A stretch of 12,226 nt of DNA from Quadrisphaera sp. (GCA_029258695.1 JARIBR010000159.1:1-12226), one strand, 5' to 3'. Numbered from the stretch's first letter, positions 1 through 7,128 are shown. Translations and numbers: made by a program. Notes: generated from the sequence alone by a model not told the origin.

Positions 1-137
1 CCACGCTCGCCGGCGGCTCCACGCCGGACCTCGCCGCCCGCGAGTGGCCGGCGATCGCCGCGGCCCACGCCCGCGCGTACGCGAGCGCCCTGGGTGCGCG
101 CCCCGTCCGGGCCCGGCGGGTGCGCGCCCGAGGCTGA
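1..137 (+). CDS. C-terminal end of an unidentified protein (5' truncated by the window)
   Basis: Reading frame 3 is open from the window edge to a TGA at 135-137 and encodes 44 residues: a soluble, Ala/Arg-rich tail containing STPDLAAREWPAIAAAHARA followed by a basic end. Nearly every third codon position is G or C, which supports real coding. The W-x-x-I-A-x-x-H-x-x-x-Y pattern resembles the final helix of many GT4 glycosyltransferases, and the polysaccharide genes next door fit that, but 44 residues are too few to assign a family. The gene converges on the BY-kinase gene with only 11 bp between the two stop codons, so no separate terminator fits in the gap. Confidence 0.6.
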   Translation, partial: TLAGGSTPDLAAREWPAIAAAHARAYASALGARPVRARRVRARG

Positions 138-148
138 GGTCGCCGTCC

Positions 149-1771
149 TCACGGCTCGGCGGGGTGCCGGTCGTCCGCCGGCAGGACCACGGTCTGCGCG
201 CTGCTCGCGCCACCCGATCCGCCGCGCCCGTCCTGCCCGCTGCGCCCGTCCTGCCCGCTGCGTCCGTCCGTGCTGCTCCGTCCGTCCGTGCTGCTCTGTC
301 CGTCCGGCCCACCGGGCCCGCGCTGGCCGACCCACCGCGGCAGCCACCTCCGCCGCGGCGGAGGGGCGCCGTAGGAGGCGTCGCGCTCGCGAGCGGTGCG
401 GTTGAGCACCATCCCGAGGACCGGAGCGCCCGCGGTGCCCAGCCGCGTGAGGGTCTCGTCGACCTTGCGCGCGGGCGTGCGGCGCGCGTCGACGACGACC
501 AGGGCGCCGTCGGTGCGCGTGGCGAGGACCGCGGCGTCGGTCACCGGGAGGACGGGCGCGGTGTCGATGATCACCACGTCGTGGTCGCGGCGCACGGCGG
601 CCACCAGGCGCGCCATCATCGGGGAGGCGAGCAGCTCGCTCGGGTTGGGGGGCACGTCGCCCGCGGTCAGCACCCGCAGCCCGCCCGGGCCCCAGAGCTG
701 GACCACGTCGCCCAGGGTGGCCCGCCCGACGAGCACGGTGGTCAGGCCCACGCTGCCCTCGAGCCCCAGCACGGACGCGACGGTGGGGCGGCGCAGGTCC
801 GCGTCGACGAGCAGGACGCGCTGGCCGGTGTCGGCGACGGCCGCCGCGAGGTTGGCCGCGGTGGTCGTCTTGCCCTCGCCGCCCACGGACGACGTCACGA
901 CGACCACCTGGCCCCCGCCGCCCAGGCTCCCCGCGGCCGGACCGGCGCCCGCCTCGTCGGCGCCGGGCGGACCCGACGCGGCCCGGGTGAGCGGCGGGGG
1001 GCTGGCGCGCAGGAACTCGAGGTTGGTGCGCAGCGCGCGGTACGCCTCGGGGCCCGCGCCGAGCGGCGCGCTGGTGCTGGCGATGGCTCCTCCGCGCCCG
1101 TGGGGGTCGTCGGGCAGTGACCCCACCAGCGGCACCGTGGTGAGCCGGGCCAGGGCCTCGCGACCGTCGACGCGGGCGGCGCTGACCCCGAGCACCAGCG
1201 CGGCGGCCAGACCCACGAGCAGACCGCCGAGCAGCCCGGTGGCCACGTCCAGCAGCGGCACCGGCCACGCCGGCGAGGTCGGAGGGCTGGCGTCCTGCGT
1301 GGTGGTGACCGTGATGGCCCCCGTCTCCGCGGTGCCCGCCGAGAGCGTCTCGACCGCCTCCGAGAGGCGCTGCGCGACGGCGTCGGCCACGTCGGCGGCG
1401 CCCTGGGCGGTGGGCTGCTCGGCGGTGATCTCCAGCAGGACCGTGCCCAGCGGCGCCTGCGCCGTGACGTCGCGGGCCAGGTCGACCGGCGTGGTGCCCA
1501 GCCCCAGGTCGTCGATGACGGGGTCGAGGACGATCGGCATGGTGGCCACGGAGGCGTAGGACTGCACCAGGTCCAGCGTGTAGGTGGTGCCCTGGACGAG
1601 CTCGCCGACGTCCTCGCCGCCCTGCACGCTGAAGAACACCGTGGTGCTCGCCTCGTAGCGCTCCTGCGCCAGCGCGGTGTGCGCGGCGCCGGCGGCCGCG
1701 CCGAGCAGCGCCAGGACCACCACCACGGGCCACCACCGACGCAGGGCCGCGAGGGCACCGCTCAGGTCCAT
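149..1771 (-). CDS. Polysaccharide co-polymerase / bacterial tyrosine kinase fusion (Wzz + CpsD/CapB-like)
   Basis: This 540-residue inner-membrane protein probably controls chain length and export of an exopolysaccharide or capsule. Two membrane helices (about 14-31 and 173-196) flank an extracytoplasmic Wzz domain. The cytoplasmic half has the BY-kinase signatures: the oligomerisation motif EAYRALRTN (242-250, ExxRxxR), Walker A VGGEGKTT (296-303), Walker A' LLVDADLRRP (320-329) and Walker B VVIIDTAP (399-406). The tail after about 470 is a Pro/Arg stretch, then DGRSS/DGRSG hexapeptide repeats. Only one tyrosine (Tyr467) lies in the last 290 residues, whereas BY-kinases usually end in a tyrosine cluster. 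The ATG at 1771 has GGAGAGGG upstream. The phosphatase gene is divergent, 134 bp away, and is the likely antagonist. Confidence 0.93.
   Translation of the reverse strand: MDLSGALAALRRWWPVVVVLALLGAAAGAAHTALAQERYEASTTVFFSVQGGEDVGELVQGTTYTLDLVQSYASVATMPIVLDPVIDDLGLGTTPVDLARDVTAQAPLGTVLLEITAEQPTAQGAADVADAVAQRLSEAVETLSAGTAETGAITVTTTQDASPPTSPAWPVPLLDVATGLLGGLLVGLAAALVLGVSAARVDGREALARLTTVPLVGSLPDDPHGRGGAIASTSAPLGAGPEAYRALRTNLEFLRASPPPLTRAASGPPGADEAGAGPAAGSLGGGGQVVVVTSSVGGEGKTTTAANLAAAVADTGQRVLLVDADLRRPTVASVLGLEGSVGLTTVLVGRATLGDVVQLWGPGGLRVLTAGDVPPNPSELLASPMMARLVAAVRRDHDVVIIDTAPVLPVTDAAVLATRTDGALVVVDARRTPARKVDETLTRLGTAGAPVLGMVLNRTARERDASYGAPPPRRRWLPRWVGQRGPGGPDGQSSTDGRSSTDGRSGQDGRSGQDGRGGSGGASSAQTVVLPADDRHPAEP
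224..305 (-). repeat. 18-bp in-frame tandem repeat in the kinase gene tail
   Basis: Four 18-bp units lie at 224-241, 242-259, 260-277 and 278-295, with a partial fifth. The first two are identical and the next two differ from each other mainly at their edges. On the coding strand they encode hexapeptides of the form DGQSST, DGRSST, DGRSGQ, DGRSGQ near residues 490-515 of the BY-kinase. The period is a multiple of three, so copy-number changes would keep the frame. Confidence 0.85.
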
Positions 1772-1905
1772 CCGCGCTCACCCTCTCCGTCGGTGCTCGT
1801 CATCGCTGTGCCCGATCCGTCGGCAGCCACGGGACGCTCACGCAGCGCAGGCGGCAGGTTACGGGAGCGGGACGGTCGGCGAGGGGGGAGCGGCACACTG
1901 CCCCG
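1772..1905. promoter_or_regulatory. Divergent intergenic region between kinase and phosphatase genes
   Basis: These 134 bp must hold the promoters for both divergent genes. I see no convincing -35/-10 pair on either strand. On the plus strand there is a purine-rich GAGGGGGGAG at 1881-1890, 15 nt before the phosphatase GTG, which is far for a Shine-Dalgarno site. A CACACT hexamer at 1894-1899 would fit a -10 box for an almost leaderless transcript, but no matching -35 is evident. Confidence 0.3.
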
Positions 1906-2508
1906 GTGCCTGGTTTCTCCGTCCTCGTCGTGTGCACGGCGAACCTCTGCCGTTCCCCGGCAGCCGCGGCCCTGCTGGCGCGAGGGCTGCCACCCGGCAG
2001 CGGCGTCGAGGTGACCAGCGCGGGAACCAGCGCGGTCCGCGAGCAGGCGGTGCCCGCGCCCCTGACGCAGGCGCTGGCGGAGCGGGGGGTCGACCTCGCT
2101 GGTCACCGCCCGCGCCAGCTGACCCTCGAGCAGGTGCGGGGCGCCGACCTCGTGCTCGTCGCGACCCGCGCCCACCGCGCCACCGTGGTCGGCGCGGTGC
2201 CCGGTGCGCTCCGGGTGACGTTCACGCTGCGGGAGATGGCTCGGCTGCTCGCCGCGTCCATCGGCACCGCTCGCGGTGTGGGGCCTGCCGCACCCGCCAC
2301 CCCCGGCGGGGAGGTGGCACGGTGGGCGTCGCTGGCCCCGACGGCCGCGCAGCGTCGCGGGGCCCCCGCCGGGGCCGATGACGACCTCGCCGACCCGTAC
2401 GGACGGTCCGCGAGGGCCTACCGCGCCTGCGTGCGGGACGTCGAGCGCGCCGCGGCCACCATCCTGGGGTCGGCGGGCGTCCACGGCCTCAGCGCTCCTG
2501 GGCTGTGA
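1906..2508 (+). CDS. Low-molecular-weight protein tyrosine phosphatase
   Basis: A cytoplasmic phosphotyrosine phosphatase of the Wzb/Etp/PtpA type, probably removing phosphate from the divergently encoded BY-kinase. The catalytic P-loop is VCTANLCRSP: nucleophile Cys10, CX5R arginine Arg16, then Ser17. The general-acid loop is ADPYG with Asp163. At 200 residues it is longer than the ~150-residue minimal family. The extra length is an Ala/Pro/Gly-rich segment around residues 120-158 and a short tail. The GTG at 1906 is the only usable start because strand beta-1 (FSVLVVC) begins at residue 4. The 3' end overlaps the convergent cytidylyltransferase gene by 20 nt. The family call is firm; the substrate is inferred from context. 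Confidence 0.93.
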   Translation: MPGFSVLVVCTANLCRSPAAAALLARGLPPGSGVEVTSAGTSAVREQAVPAPLTQALAERGVDLAGHRPRQLTLEQVRGADLVLVATRAHRATVVGAVPGALRVTFTLREMARLLAASIGTARGVGPAAPATPGGEVARWASLAPTAAQRRGAPAGADDDLADPYGRSARAYRACVRDVERAAATILGSAGVHGLSAPGL

Positions 2509-2908
2509 GCAGGGCGCGCAGCAGCGTCGAGGACGTCCCGGGGGTGTAGGGGAAGTACTCCACCCGGGCCCCGACCGCGGCCATCGAGGCCTCCAGGACG
2601 GCGCCGCGCTCGGTGCCGCGCCAGTCGTCGCCCTTGAACAGCACGTCGAAGCCCAGGCGCTGCCACATGGGCAGCTTGTCGGCGCCGCAGTCGTCGGCGA
2701 CCACCTGGTCGACGATGGCCAGGCCCCGGAGGATCTCCATGCGCTCGGCGAGCGGGACCACGGGGGAGCGGCCCTTCGTGGCGGCGACCACCTCGTCGGT
2801 CACGGCGCCGACCACCAGCAGGTCGCAGCCCTCGCGGGCCCGCCGCAGGATGTTGAGGTGCCCGACGTGGAACATGTCCCACACCCCTGGGACGTAGCCG
2901 ACGCTCAT
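2489..2908 (-). CDS. TagD-like cytidylyltransferase (glycerol-3-phosphate cytidylyltransferase family)
   Basis: A 139-residue single-domain nucleotidyltransferase, close to the ~130 residues typical of TagD. It would join CTP and a phosphorylated alcohol to give a CDP-alcohol and pyrophosphate in the cytoplasm. Visible signatures are GVWDMFHVGHLNIL with the HxGH nucleotide-binding motif (His14, His17), the segment FKGDDWRGTERG (91-102), and TPGTSST (122-128) at the place of TagD's GISTT. The ATG at 2908 overlaps the upstream glycosyltransferase stop as ATGA, so translation is probably coupled. A long open frame continues upstream to 3874, but it is the antisense-free shadow of the glycosyltransferase frame and not a fusion. 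The CDP-alcohol phosphotransferase in the same block is the natural consumer. Glycerol as the alcohol is unproven; related enzymes use ethanolamine, ribitol or sugar phosphates. Confidence 0.85.
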   Translation of the reverse strand: MSVGYVPGVWDMFHVGHLNILRRAREGCDLLVVGAVTDEVVAATKGRSPVVPLAERMEILRGLAIVDQVVADDCGADKLPMWQRLGFDVLFKGDDWRGTERGAVLEASMAAVGARVEYFPYTPGTSSTLLRALLTAQER

Positions 2909-4248
2909 GACGCCACGGTCGCCGGGCGCGCGAGGTCCTCGGCGTCGTCGTGGCCGGCGTCGTCGAAGCGGGCGCCGTCGTCCGGGCAGCGCTGGTGGGG
3001 TGCAGCGTCCCCGCGGCCGGCACGCGCCACCAGCGGTCGCGAGAGCGCGGCGACGCGGGTCTGCATCGCGACCACGGCGCCGATCTCGCCCCCGGAGGCA
3101 CGGGCCCCGCTGTGCTCGCCGCGCTGGCTGCCCCCCTGGGCCAACGAGCGCACGAGCACGCCGTAGTCCTGCGCCACCGCGTCCCACGAGTAGGTGCGTG
3201 CGGCGTGCTCGCGCAGGGCGGCTCCTCGCTCGCGCCACGTGGCCGGGTCGTGCTCGGCGTCCTCCAGCAGCGGCCCGACGTCCTGCGCGCCGGCGACGAA
3301 GCAGCCGTGGGCGCCCAGCACCTCGCGGTTGAAGACGACGTCGTAGGCGATCACCGCCGTCCCCGCGCCCATCGCCCGCAGCAGGGAGGGGTTCGTGCCC
3401 CCGACGGAGTGGCCGTGCAGGTAGGTCAGCGCGTGCGCGTACAGCTGGTCGAGGATCTCGGTGTCCCACACCGGCCCCAGCAGGTGCACGCGCTCGTCCG
3501 CCGCGAGGGACTCGATGAGGGCGACGTGCTCGCCGGCGTAGGGCGCGGAGCCGACGACGACGACCGGGAGCGCCGCCCGCGAGGCGAGGTGCCCGCGGAG
3601 CATCAGGTCCACGTGGTTCTCGGGCTCGAAGCGCGCCACGACGAGGTGGTAGCCGCCGGGGACGAGCCCGAGGTCCTCGACGCGGTCGTGGGCGGCGCGG
3701 CGCTGGATCGGTGCGCCGTAGGCGATCTGCTCGGTCGCGGCGCCGAACTCCTCGCGGTAGTAGTCGGCGATGCCCGCCGCGTCGGCGATCAGCGCGTCGG
3801 ACCAGCGGACCGCGAGCGCCTCGGCGGTGCGGTAGAAGCGCTTGCCGGTCCCCGACCACTTGTCGCGCTTCCACTCCAGCCCGTCGACGTGCGTGGCCAC
3901 GGGGATCCTCCGCAGGCGCAGCAGCGGCAGCAGCACGGCGTTGGCGGCGTTGAACACGAGCACCACGTCGGGTGCGCGTCGACGGGTGAGCAGGTGGAGC
4001 ACGGACAGCAGGGTGTGGGAGAGCGTCTCGAGGCTGCGGCGGCGCAGCGCGGGCAGCTCGACGCGGCGCATCCCCCGGTGCACGGCGCCGTGGGCGTCGC
4101 CGTCGCAGCGGGAGTACACCGTCACCGTGTGGCCGTCGGCCGCCAGACGCGCGCCGATCTCCTCCACGGCGGTCTCGAAACCGCCGTAGTGAGCGGGGAC
4201 GCCTCGGGTCCCGATCATGGCGATCCTCAGGGATCGGTCAGCGTGCAC
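2905..4248 (-). CDS. GT4-type glycosyltransferase with DUF1972-like N-terminus
   Basis: A 447-residue retaining GT-B glycosyltransferase acting at the cytoplasmic face of the membrane, probably adding a sugar (possibly rhamnose, as for related WchF-like enzymes) to a lipid-linked glycan. The N-terminal lobe starts IAMIGTRGVPAHYGGFET (9-26), the hallmark of the DUF1972/GT4 subgroup. The C-terminal lobe has VVARFEPENHVDLML (203-217) and HGHSVGGTNPSLLRAMGAG (278-296), the nucleotide-sugar binding region. The GTG at 4248 is chosen because GGAGGAG sits five bases upstream; the frame stays open to 4347, but residues there look non-conserved. The last ~75 residues after the usual GT-B terminal helix (YSWDAVAQDYGVLVRSL) are low-complexity and do not belong to the fold. 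The 3' end overlaps the TagD-like gene by 4 nt. Donor and acceptor are unknown. Confidence 0.9.
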   Translation of the reverse strand: MHADRSLRIAMIGTRGVPAHYGGFETAVEEIGARLAADGHTVTVYSRCDGDAHGAVHRGMRRVELPALRRRSLETLSHTLLSVLHLLTRRRAPDVVLVFNAANAVLLPLLRLRRIPVATHVDGLEWKRDKWSGTGKRFYRTAEALAVRWSDALIADAAGIADYYREEFGAATEQIAYGAPIQRRAAHDRVEDLGLVPGGYHLVVARFEPENHVDLMLRGHLASRAALPVVVVGSAPYAGEHVALIESLAADERVHLLGPVWDTEILDQLYAHALTYLHGHSVGGTNPSLLRAMGAGTAVIAYDVVFNREVLGAHGCFVAGAQDVGPLLEDAEHDPATWRERGAALREHAARTYSWDAVAQDYGVLVRSLAQGGSQRGEHSGARASGGEIGAVVAMQTRVAALSRPLVARAGRGDAAPHQRCPDDGARFDDAGHDDAEDLARPATVAS

Positions 4249-4393
4249 GTTCTCCTCCGGGGTGCCGAGCGGCAGTGGGCGAAGTCCATCACGCAGGGTT
4301 GCAACATTGTGGCTCTTCGGAGTTATCGAACCGGACATCCCACCCAAAAATCACGAGACGACGTCACTGCCCTGCTCTCATGAGGCTAACTAG
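4249..4393 (-). promoter_or_regulatory. AT-richer intergenic leader before the glycosyltransferase gene
   Basis: These 145 bp between the CDP-alcohol phosphotransferase stop and the glycosyltransferase GTG are clearly less GC-rich than the surroundings, especially 4300-4393. On the minus strand they contain TGATTTTTGGGTGGG followed by GTTCGATAACTCC, a loose promoter-like pair (TTTTTG, 17 nt, GATAAC). The palindrome GTTGCAAC lies at about 4299-4306. A GGAGGAG ribosome binding site lies just before the GTG. The composition suggests an internal promoter or operator that lets the last two genes be expressed apart from the first two. No terminator hairpin is visible. Confidence 0.4.
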
Positions 4394-5299
4394 TCACGGT
4401 GAGTGCCTGTGCGGACGGGTAGCAATGGTCACGATCCGTCGCCGCCACGCGACCATGGAGGCCGCGGTGATGACGAGGAAGCCAAGCGCCACGGCGGTGT
4501 AGAGGGAGCGGAAGAGGGCGGGCCAGCCCAGGGTGACGGTCACCACGCACAGGAGGCCGTAGTCCGCCGGCAGCGCCGCCAGCGAGCGGGCCCAGCGGGC
4601 AGCGCTGGCCCTGCCGCGCCCGTCGCTCCCGGCGTGGCCGTCGTGGGCGTCCCTGCTGGGCGGCGCCACGGCGGCCTGCCCGTCGCGCCCGCCCGCCAGC
4701 CGGGAGAGGTGGTCGTTGAGGATGATCGTGAAGAACCACGTCGACGCCACCGCGGAGAAGCCCAGCGGGACCAGCAACCACGCGGCGTCGGCCCCGGTGC
4801 GCCACGCGCCGACCGCCACGGCGAGGTGGATCGTGGCGATCTTCGCGGCGTCCACCACGTGGTCCAACCACTCGCCGGCCACCGACCCGCCGCCGCGCAG
4901 GCGCGCCAGCTGGCCGTCCGCGGCGTCCAGCGCGTACCCCAGCACCAGCGCGGCGGCGACCACCACGCCCCACCACCACGCCCCCTCCGGGGCGAGCGCG
5001 ATCGCCGCGATGCCCGCGAAGGTCGCCACGGCGGAGGCGGCCGTCACCTGGTCGGGCGTCGCCCCCGCGAGGTGGGCCAGCGCGGCGAGGCGCCGACCGA
5101 GGGGGCGGTTGACCAGCCGTGAGTACAGGGGGGCGCCGCGCGTGGTCTTCTGGGCCGCCGCCAGCGCGGTCACCAGCTCGCCGTAGGTGCGGTGCGCCGC
5201 CGGGGCGTGGTGCTCCCCCGCAGGGCGGTGCTCGTCCGTGGTGCGGTGCCCCGCCGGGGCGTGGTGCTCGTCCGTGGTGCGGCGATCGCTCGGTGTCAC
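4394..5299 (-). CDS. CDP-alcohol phosphotransferase, integral membrane
   Basis: A multi-pass membrane enzyme that transfers a phosphoalcohol from a CDP-alcohol to an acceptor hydroxyl. Counted from the GTG at 5299 (301 residues), the full family motif is present: Asp125, Asp128-Gly129, Ala132-Arg133, then Gly142, Asp146 and Asp150, with the standard spacing. Hydrophobic helices lie at about 87-102, 107-125, 156-165, 171-195, 248-265 and 268-285. A hydrophilic Gly/Asp-rich loop (about 200-235) and a His-rich repeat N-terminus are unusual. The GTG at 5299 overlaps the upstream DUF4012 stop as GTGA; a second GTG at 5308 is also possible. The TagD-like gene in the same block is the likely CDP-alcohol supplier. 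Phosphatidylglycerol-phosphate synthase is a less likely alternative given the polysaccharide context. Confidence 0.9.
   Translation of the reverse strand: MTPSDRRTTDEHHAPAGHRTTDEHRPAGEHHAPAAHRTYGELVTALAAAQKTTRGAPLYSRLVNRPLGRRLAALAHLAGATPDQVTAASAVATFAGIAAIALAPEGAWWWGVVVAAALVLGYALDAADGQLARLRGGGSVAGEWLDHVVDAAKIATIHLAVAVGAWRTGADAAWLLVPLGFSAVASTWFFTIILNDHLSRLAGGRDGQAAVAPPSRDAHDGHAGSDGRGRASAARWARSLAALPADYGLLCVVTVTLGWPALFRSLYTAVALGFLVITAASMVAWRRRIVTIATRPHRHSP
5186..5282 (-). repeat. In-frame repeat encoding a His-rich N-terminus
   Basis: A 30-bp unit at 5186-5215 recurs at 5240-5269 with one mismatch (54-bp period). A 20-bp unit at 5227-5246 recurs exactly at 5263-5282 (36-bp period). Both periods are multiples of three. 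They encode alternating HRTTDEHHAPAG-like peptides at residues ~8-38 of the CDP-alcohol phosphotransferase, before the first membrane helix. Confidence 0.8.
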
Positions 5300-7128
5300 C
5301 GGCTGCACGGTGCCACGTCCACGCCGGCCTCTCTGACCAGCGGCTGGACGCTCACGTCGGTGAGCGCGATGTCGGCGATCGGCGCGGTGACGACCACCTC
5401 CTCACCGCGGGGCAGCTCGACGTCGAACCGTGCCCACCGCCAGCCCGCCTCGCTCCCCGAGGAGGTGCCCACCGGGCTCCCGGCCACGTCCACCGCGCCG
5501 GGAGCGCTGTCCCCGGCGAGGTACAGGGCGACCTGCAGCGTGTGCGTCGTCGCGTCACCCGCTGCGCCCGTTGGGCCCGCCAGCTTGCTGGCGACGTAGG
5601 CGGGCACGGTGGCCGGGGCGTCCTGGCGCAGCGTCGCCACCATCGACGCCGGTGCGCCGTCCGCGGGACAGGTGGTCCTCACGTCCAGGTCGAGGTAGTA
5701 GTCGAGCTTGGACCCGTCGACGTTGGTCAGGTGCACCCGCGCGGCGCCCGGCACGGCGTGGGGAAGCTCGCCCGCGATGCCGGCGCCGACCAGGGCGTCC
5801 TGCAGCGCCGGCTCCGCGCTCCAGGCGAGCACGTGTCCGTCACGGGCGGCGCCGGCCACCGCGCGCAGCGCCCCCGGCGTGAGCGCACCGCCGTCCAGGG
5901 CGCGGGCGAACACCGTCCGCACCACGTCCGAGAGGTACCGCGTGCGGGCGCCGTCGTCCCCGGCCAGGTCGACGTAGACCTGGCGCAGCAGGACGTCCAC
6001 CACCGTGGCGGCGCTGACGTCGGGGCCGCCGGGGACCTCGAGCGTGGCGTCGCCGAGCAGCGGAGCCATCCCCTGGGGGTCGACGGCGACCACGGCGTCC
6101 GGGGTGGTGCGCCCCAGGCTCTCCCACGCGCTGACCAGCAGGGGAGCCGCCACGGTGAAGTCCGGGGAGAGGTTCGCGTTCGTCAGCCGCACCGGTCGCT
6201 CGCCGTAGTACGCACGCTGCTCGGGTCCCAGGCCCGAGGTCGGGGCGCGGACGCCGGTGAAGTCGTCGTTCGCGCCCACCCGCGTCAGGTGGACCCGTCC
6301 GTCGACGACGTGCAGGGAGGCCCACGTCCCGAACAGCCCCCCGGTGGGACGCACCTCCGCGGGGTTCTGGAAGACCACGAGATAGCTGCGCTCCCCCCGG
6401 GCCCCCAGCGCGTCGGGGGCCGCGGCCAGCACGAGGTCGGCGCGGGCGAGCGCAGAGGTCAGGCCCGTCATGCCGTCGCGCGCCGCGATGACCGGGGTGC
6501 GTGCCGCGGGCGGGAACCGGCCGGGGTCGACCGCACTGGCCCGGGCCTGCGCGGTGACCAGCGCGCGGTGGGCGCGGTGGACCACCCGTGAGGCGCCCGT
6601 CACGGCGTCGACGTCGATGCTGCCGTCGGCGCGCAGCAGACCGCCGCCGTCGGCGCCCAGGCGGTCGAGAACCTCGAGCACGGGCACGGCCCCGCCGCCG
6701 ATCGCGACGTCGCCCGCGGCGGCCAGGTGCCGGGTGTCGGTGAGCAGGGGGCCGGTGACGGGCAGGTGGCTGGCCAGCCGCAGCGGTGGGGCGTCGGCGA
6801 GGTGGTGAGCGCGAGCGGTCTGCGCCGCGGCGGCGCGCCCGGCCGCCAGGGCGCCGGGGGTGTCACCGGAGGTGAGCGCTGCCTCGACGTCGCGCACGTG
6901 CGCGGCGGCGGCGGACGCGGCGCCGCGCAGCCCCAGGAGAGCCACCCCGGCCCACGCGAGGAGACCCACCACGACGGCTCCGGTGACCAGCAGGACCACT
7001 CCGAGCCGGCGCCGACCCCGGCGGGCGGGACGGCGTCCCCGGGTGGCGGCCGCGGGGGGAGGAGCGTGGCCCTGGTCCCCGTCACCGGGACGCCCTCCGG
7101 CGGTGGCGGAGGGGGGCGCGGCGGGCAC
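5296..7128 (-). CDS. DUF4012 domain-containing membrane-anchored protein
   Basis: A 610-residue protein with a ~42-residue Pro/Arg-rich cytoplasmic start, one membrane helix (about 43-66), and a large presumably extracytoplasmic domain. The DUF4012 hallmark is YLVVFQNPAEVRPTGGLFGTW (249-269), where a YLxxFQNxxExRPTGG block is typical, followed by LTNANLSPDFTVAAP (315-329) and VVAVDPQGMAPLLG (346-359). The function of DUF4012 is not known; these genes often lie in exopolysaccharide and cell-envelope loci. The GTG at 7128 has a strong GGGAGG seven to eight bases upstream. It is the first gene of the minus-strand block and overlaps the CDP-alcohol phosphotransferase start. A role in assembling or attaching a surface glycopolymer is inferred from location and neighbours only. 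Confidence 0.9.
   Translation of the reverse strand: MPAAPPSATAGGRPGDGDQGHAPPPAAATRGRRPARRGRRRLGVVLLVTGAVVVGLLAWAGVALLGLRGAASAAAAHVRDVEAALTSGDTPGALAAGRAAAAQTARAHHLADAPPLRLASHLPVTGPLLTDTRHLAAAGDVAIGGGAVPVLEVLDRLGADGGGLLRADGSIDVDAVTGASRVVHRAHRALVTAQARASAVDPGRFPPAARTPVIAARDGMTGLTSALARADLVLAAAPDALGARGERSYLVVFQNPAEVRPTGGLFGTWASLHVVDGRVHLTRVGANDDFTGVRAPTSGLGPEQRAYYGERPVRLTNANLSPDFTVAAPLLVSAWESLGRTTPDAVVAVDPQGMAPLLGDATLEVPGGPDVSAATVVDVLLRQVYVDLAGDDGARTRYLSDVVRTVFARALDGGALTPGALRAVAGAARDGHVLAWSAEPALQDALVGAGIAGELPHAVPGAARVHLTNVDGSKLDYYLDLDVRTTCPADGAPASMVATLRQDAPATVPAYVASKLAGPTGAAGDATTHTLQVALYLAGDSAPGAVDVAGSPVGTSSGSEAGWRWARFDVELPRGEEVVVTAPIADIALTDVSVQPLVREAGVDVAPCSR

Noticed and set aside
576..590. GATGATCACCAC inside the kinase gene as another copy of the repeat core
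   Set aside because: Only the central ATGATCACC matches and it encodes the Walker B region (VVIIDT), so the match is coincidental.
44..1559. Long plus-strand open frames opposite the BY-kinase gene
   Set aside because: They encode Arg/Pro/Ala-rich sequence with no recognisable motif, while the minus strand has intact Wzz and Walker motifs. They are shadow frames typical of very GC-rich DNA.
2489..3874. A 461-residue frame that would fuse an upstream segment to the TagD-like protein
   Set aside because: The upstream 320 residues are an out-of-frame reading of the glycosyltransferase gene (Arg/Pro/Gly-rich). The ATG at 2908 gives the right family length and an ATGA overlap.
2950..4383. A 477-residue plus-strand frame
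   Set aside because: It lies antisense to the glycosyltransferase, whose conserved motifs are unambiguous.
5119..6591. A 490-residue plus-strand frame
   Set aside because: It is antisense to the DUF4012 gene and the start of the CDP-alcohol phosphotransferase gene. The content is His/Arg/Gly-rich without domains.
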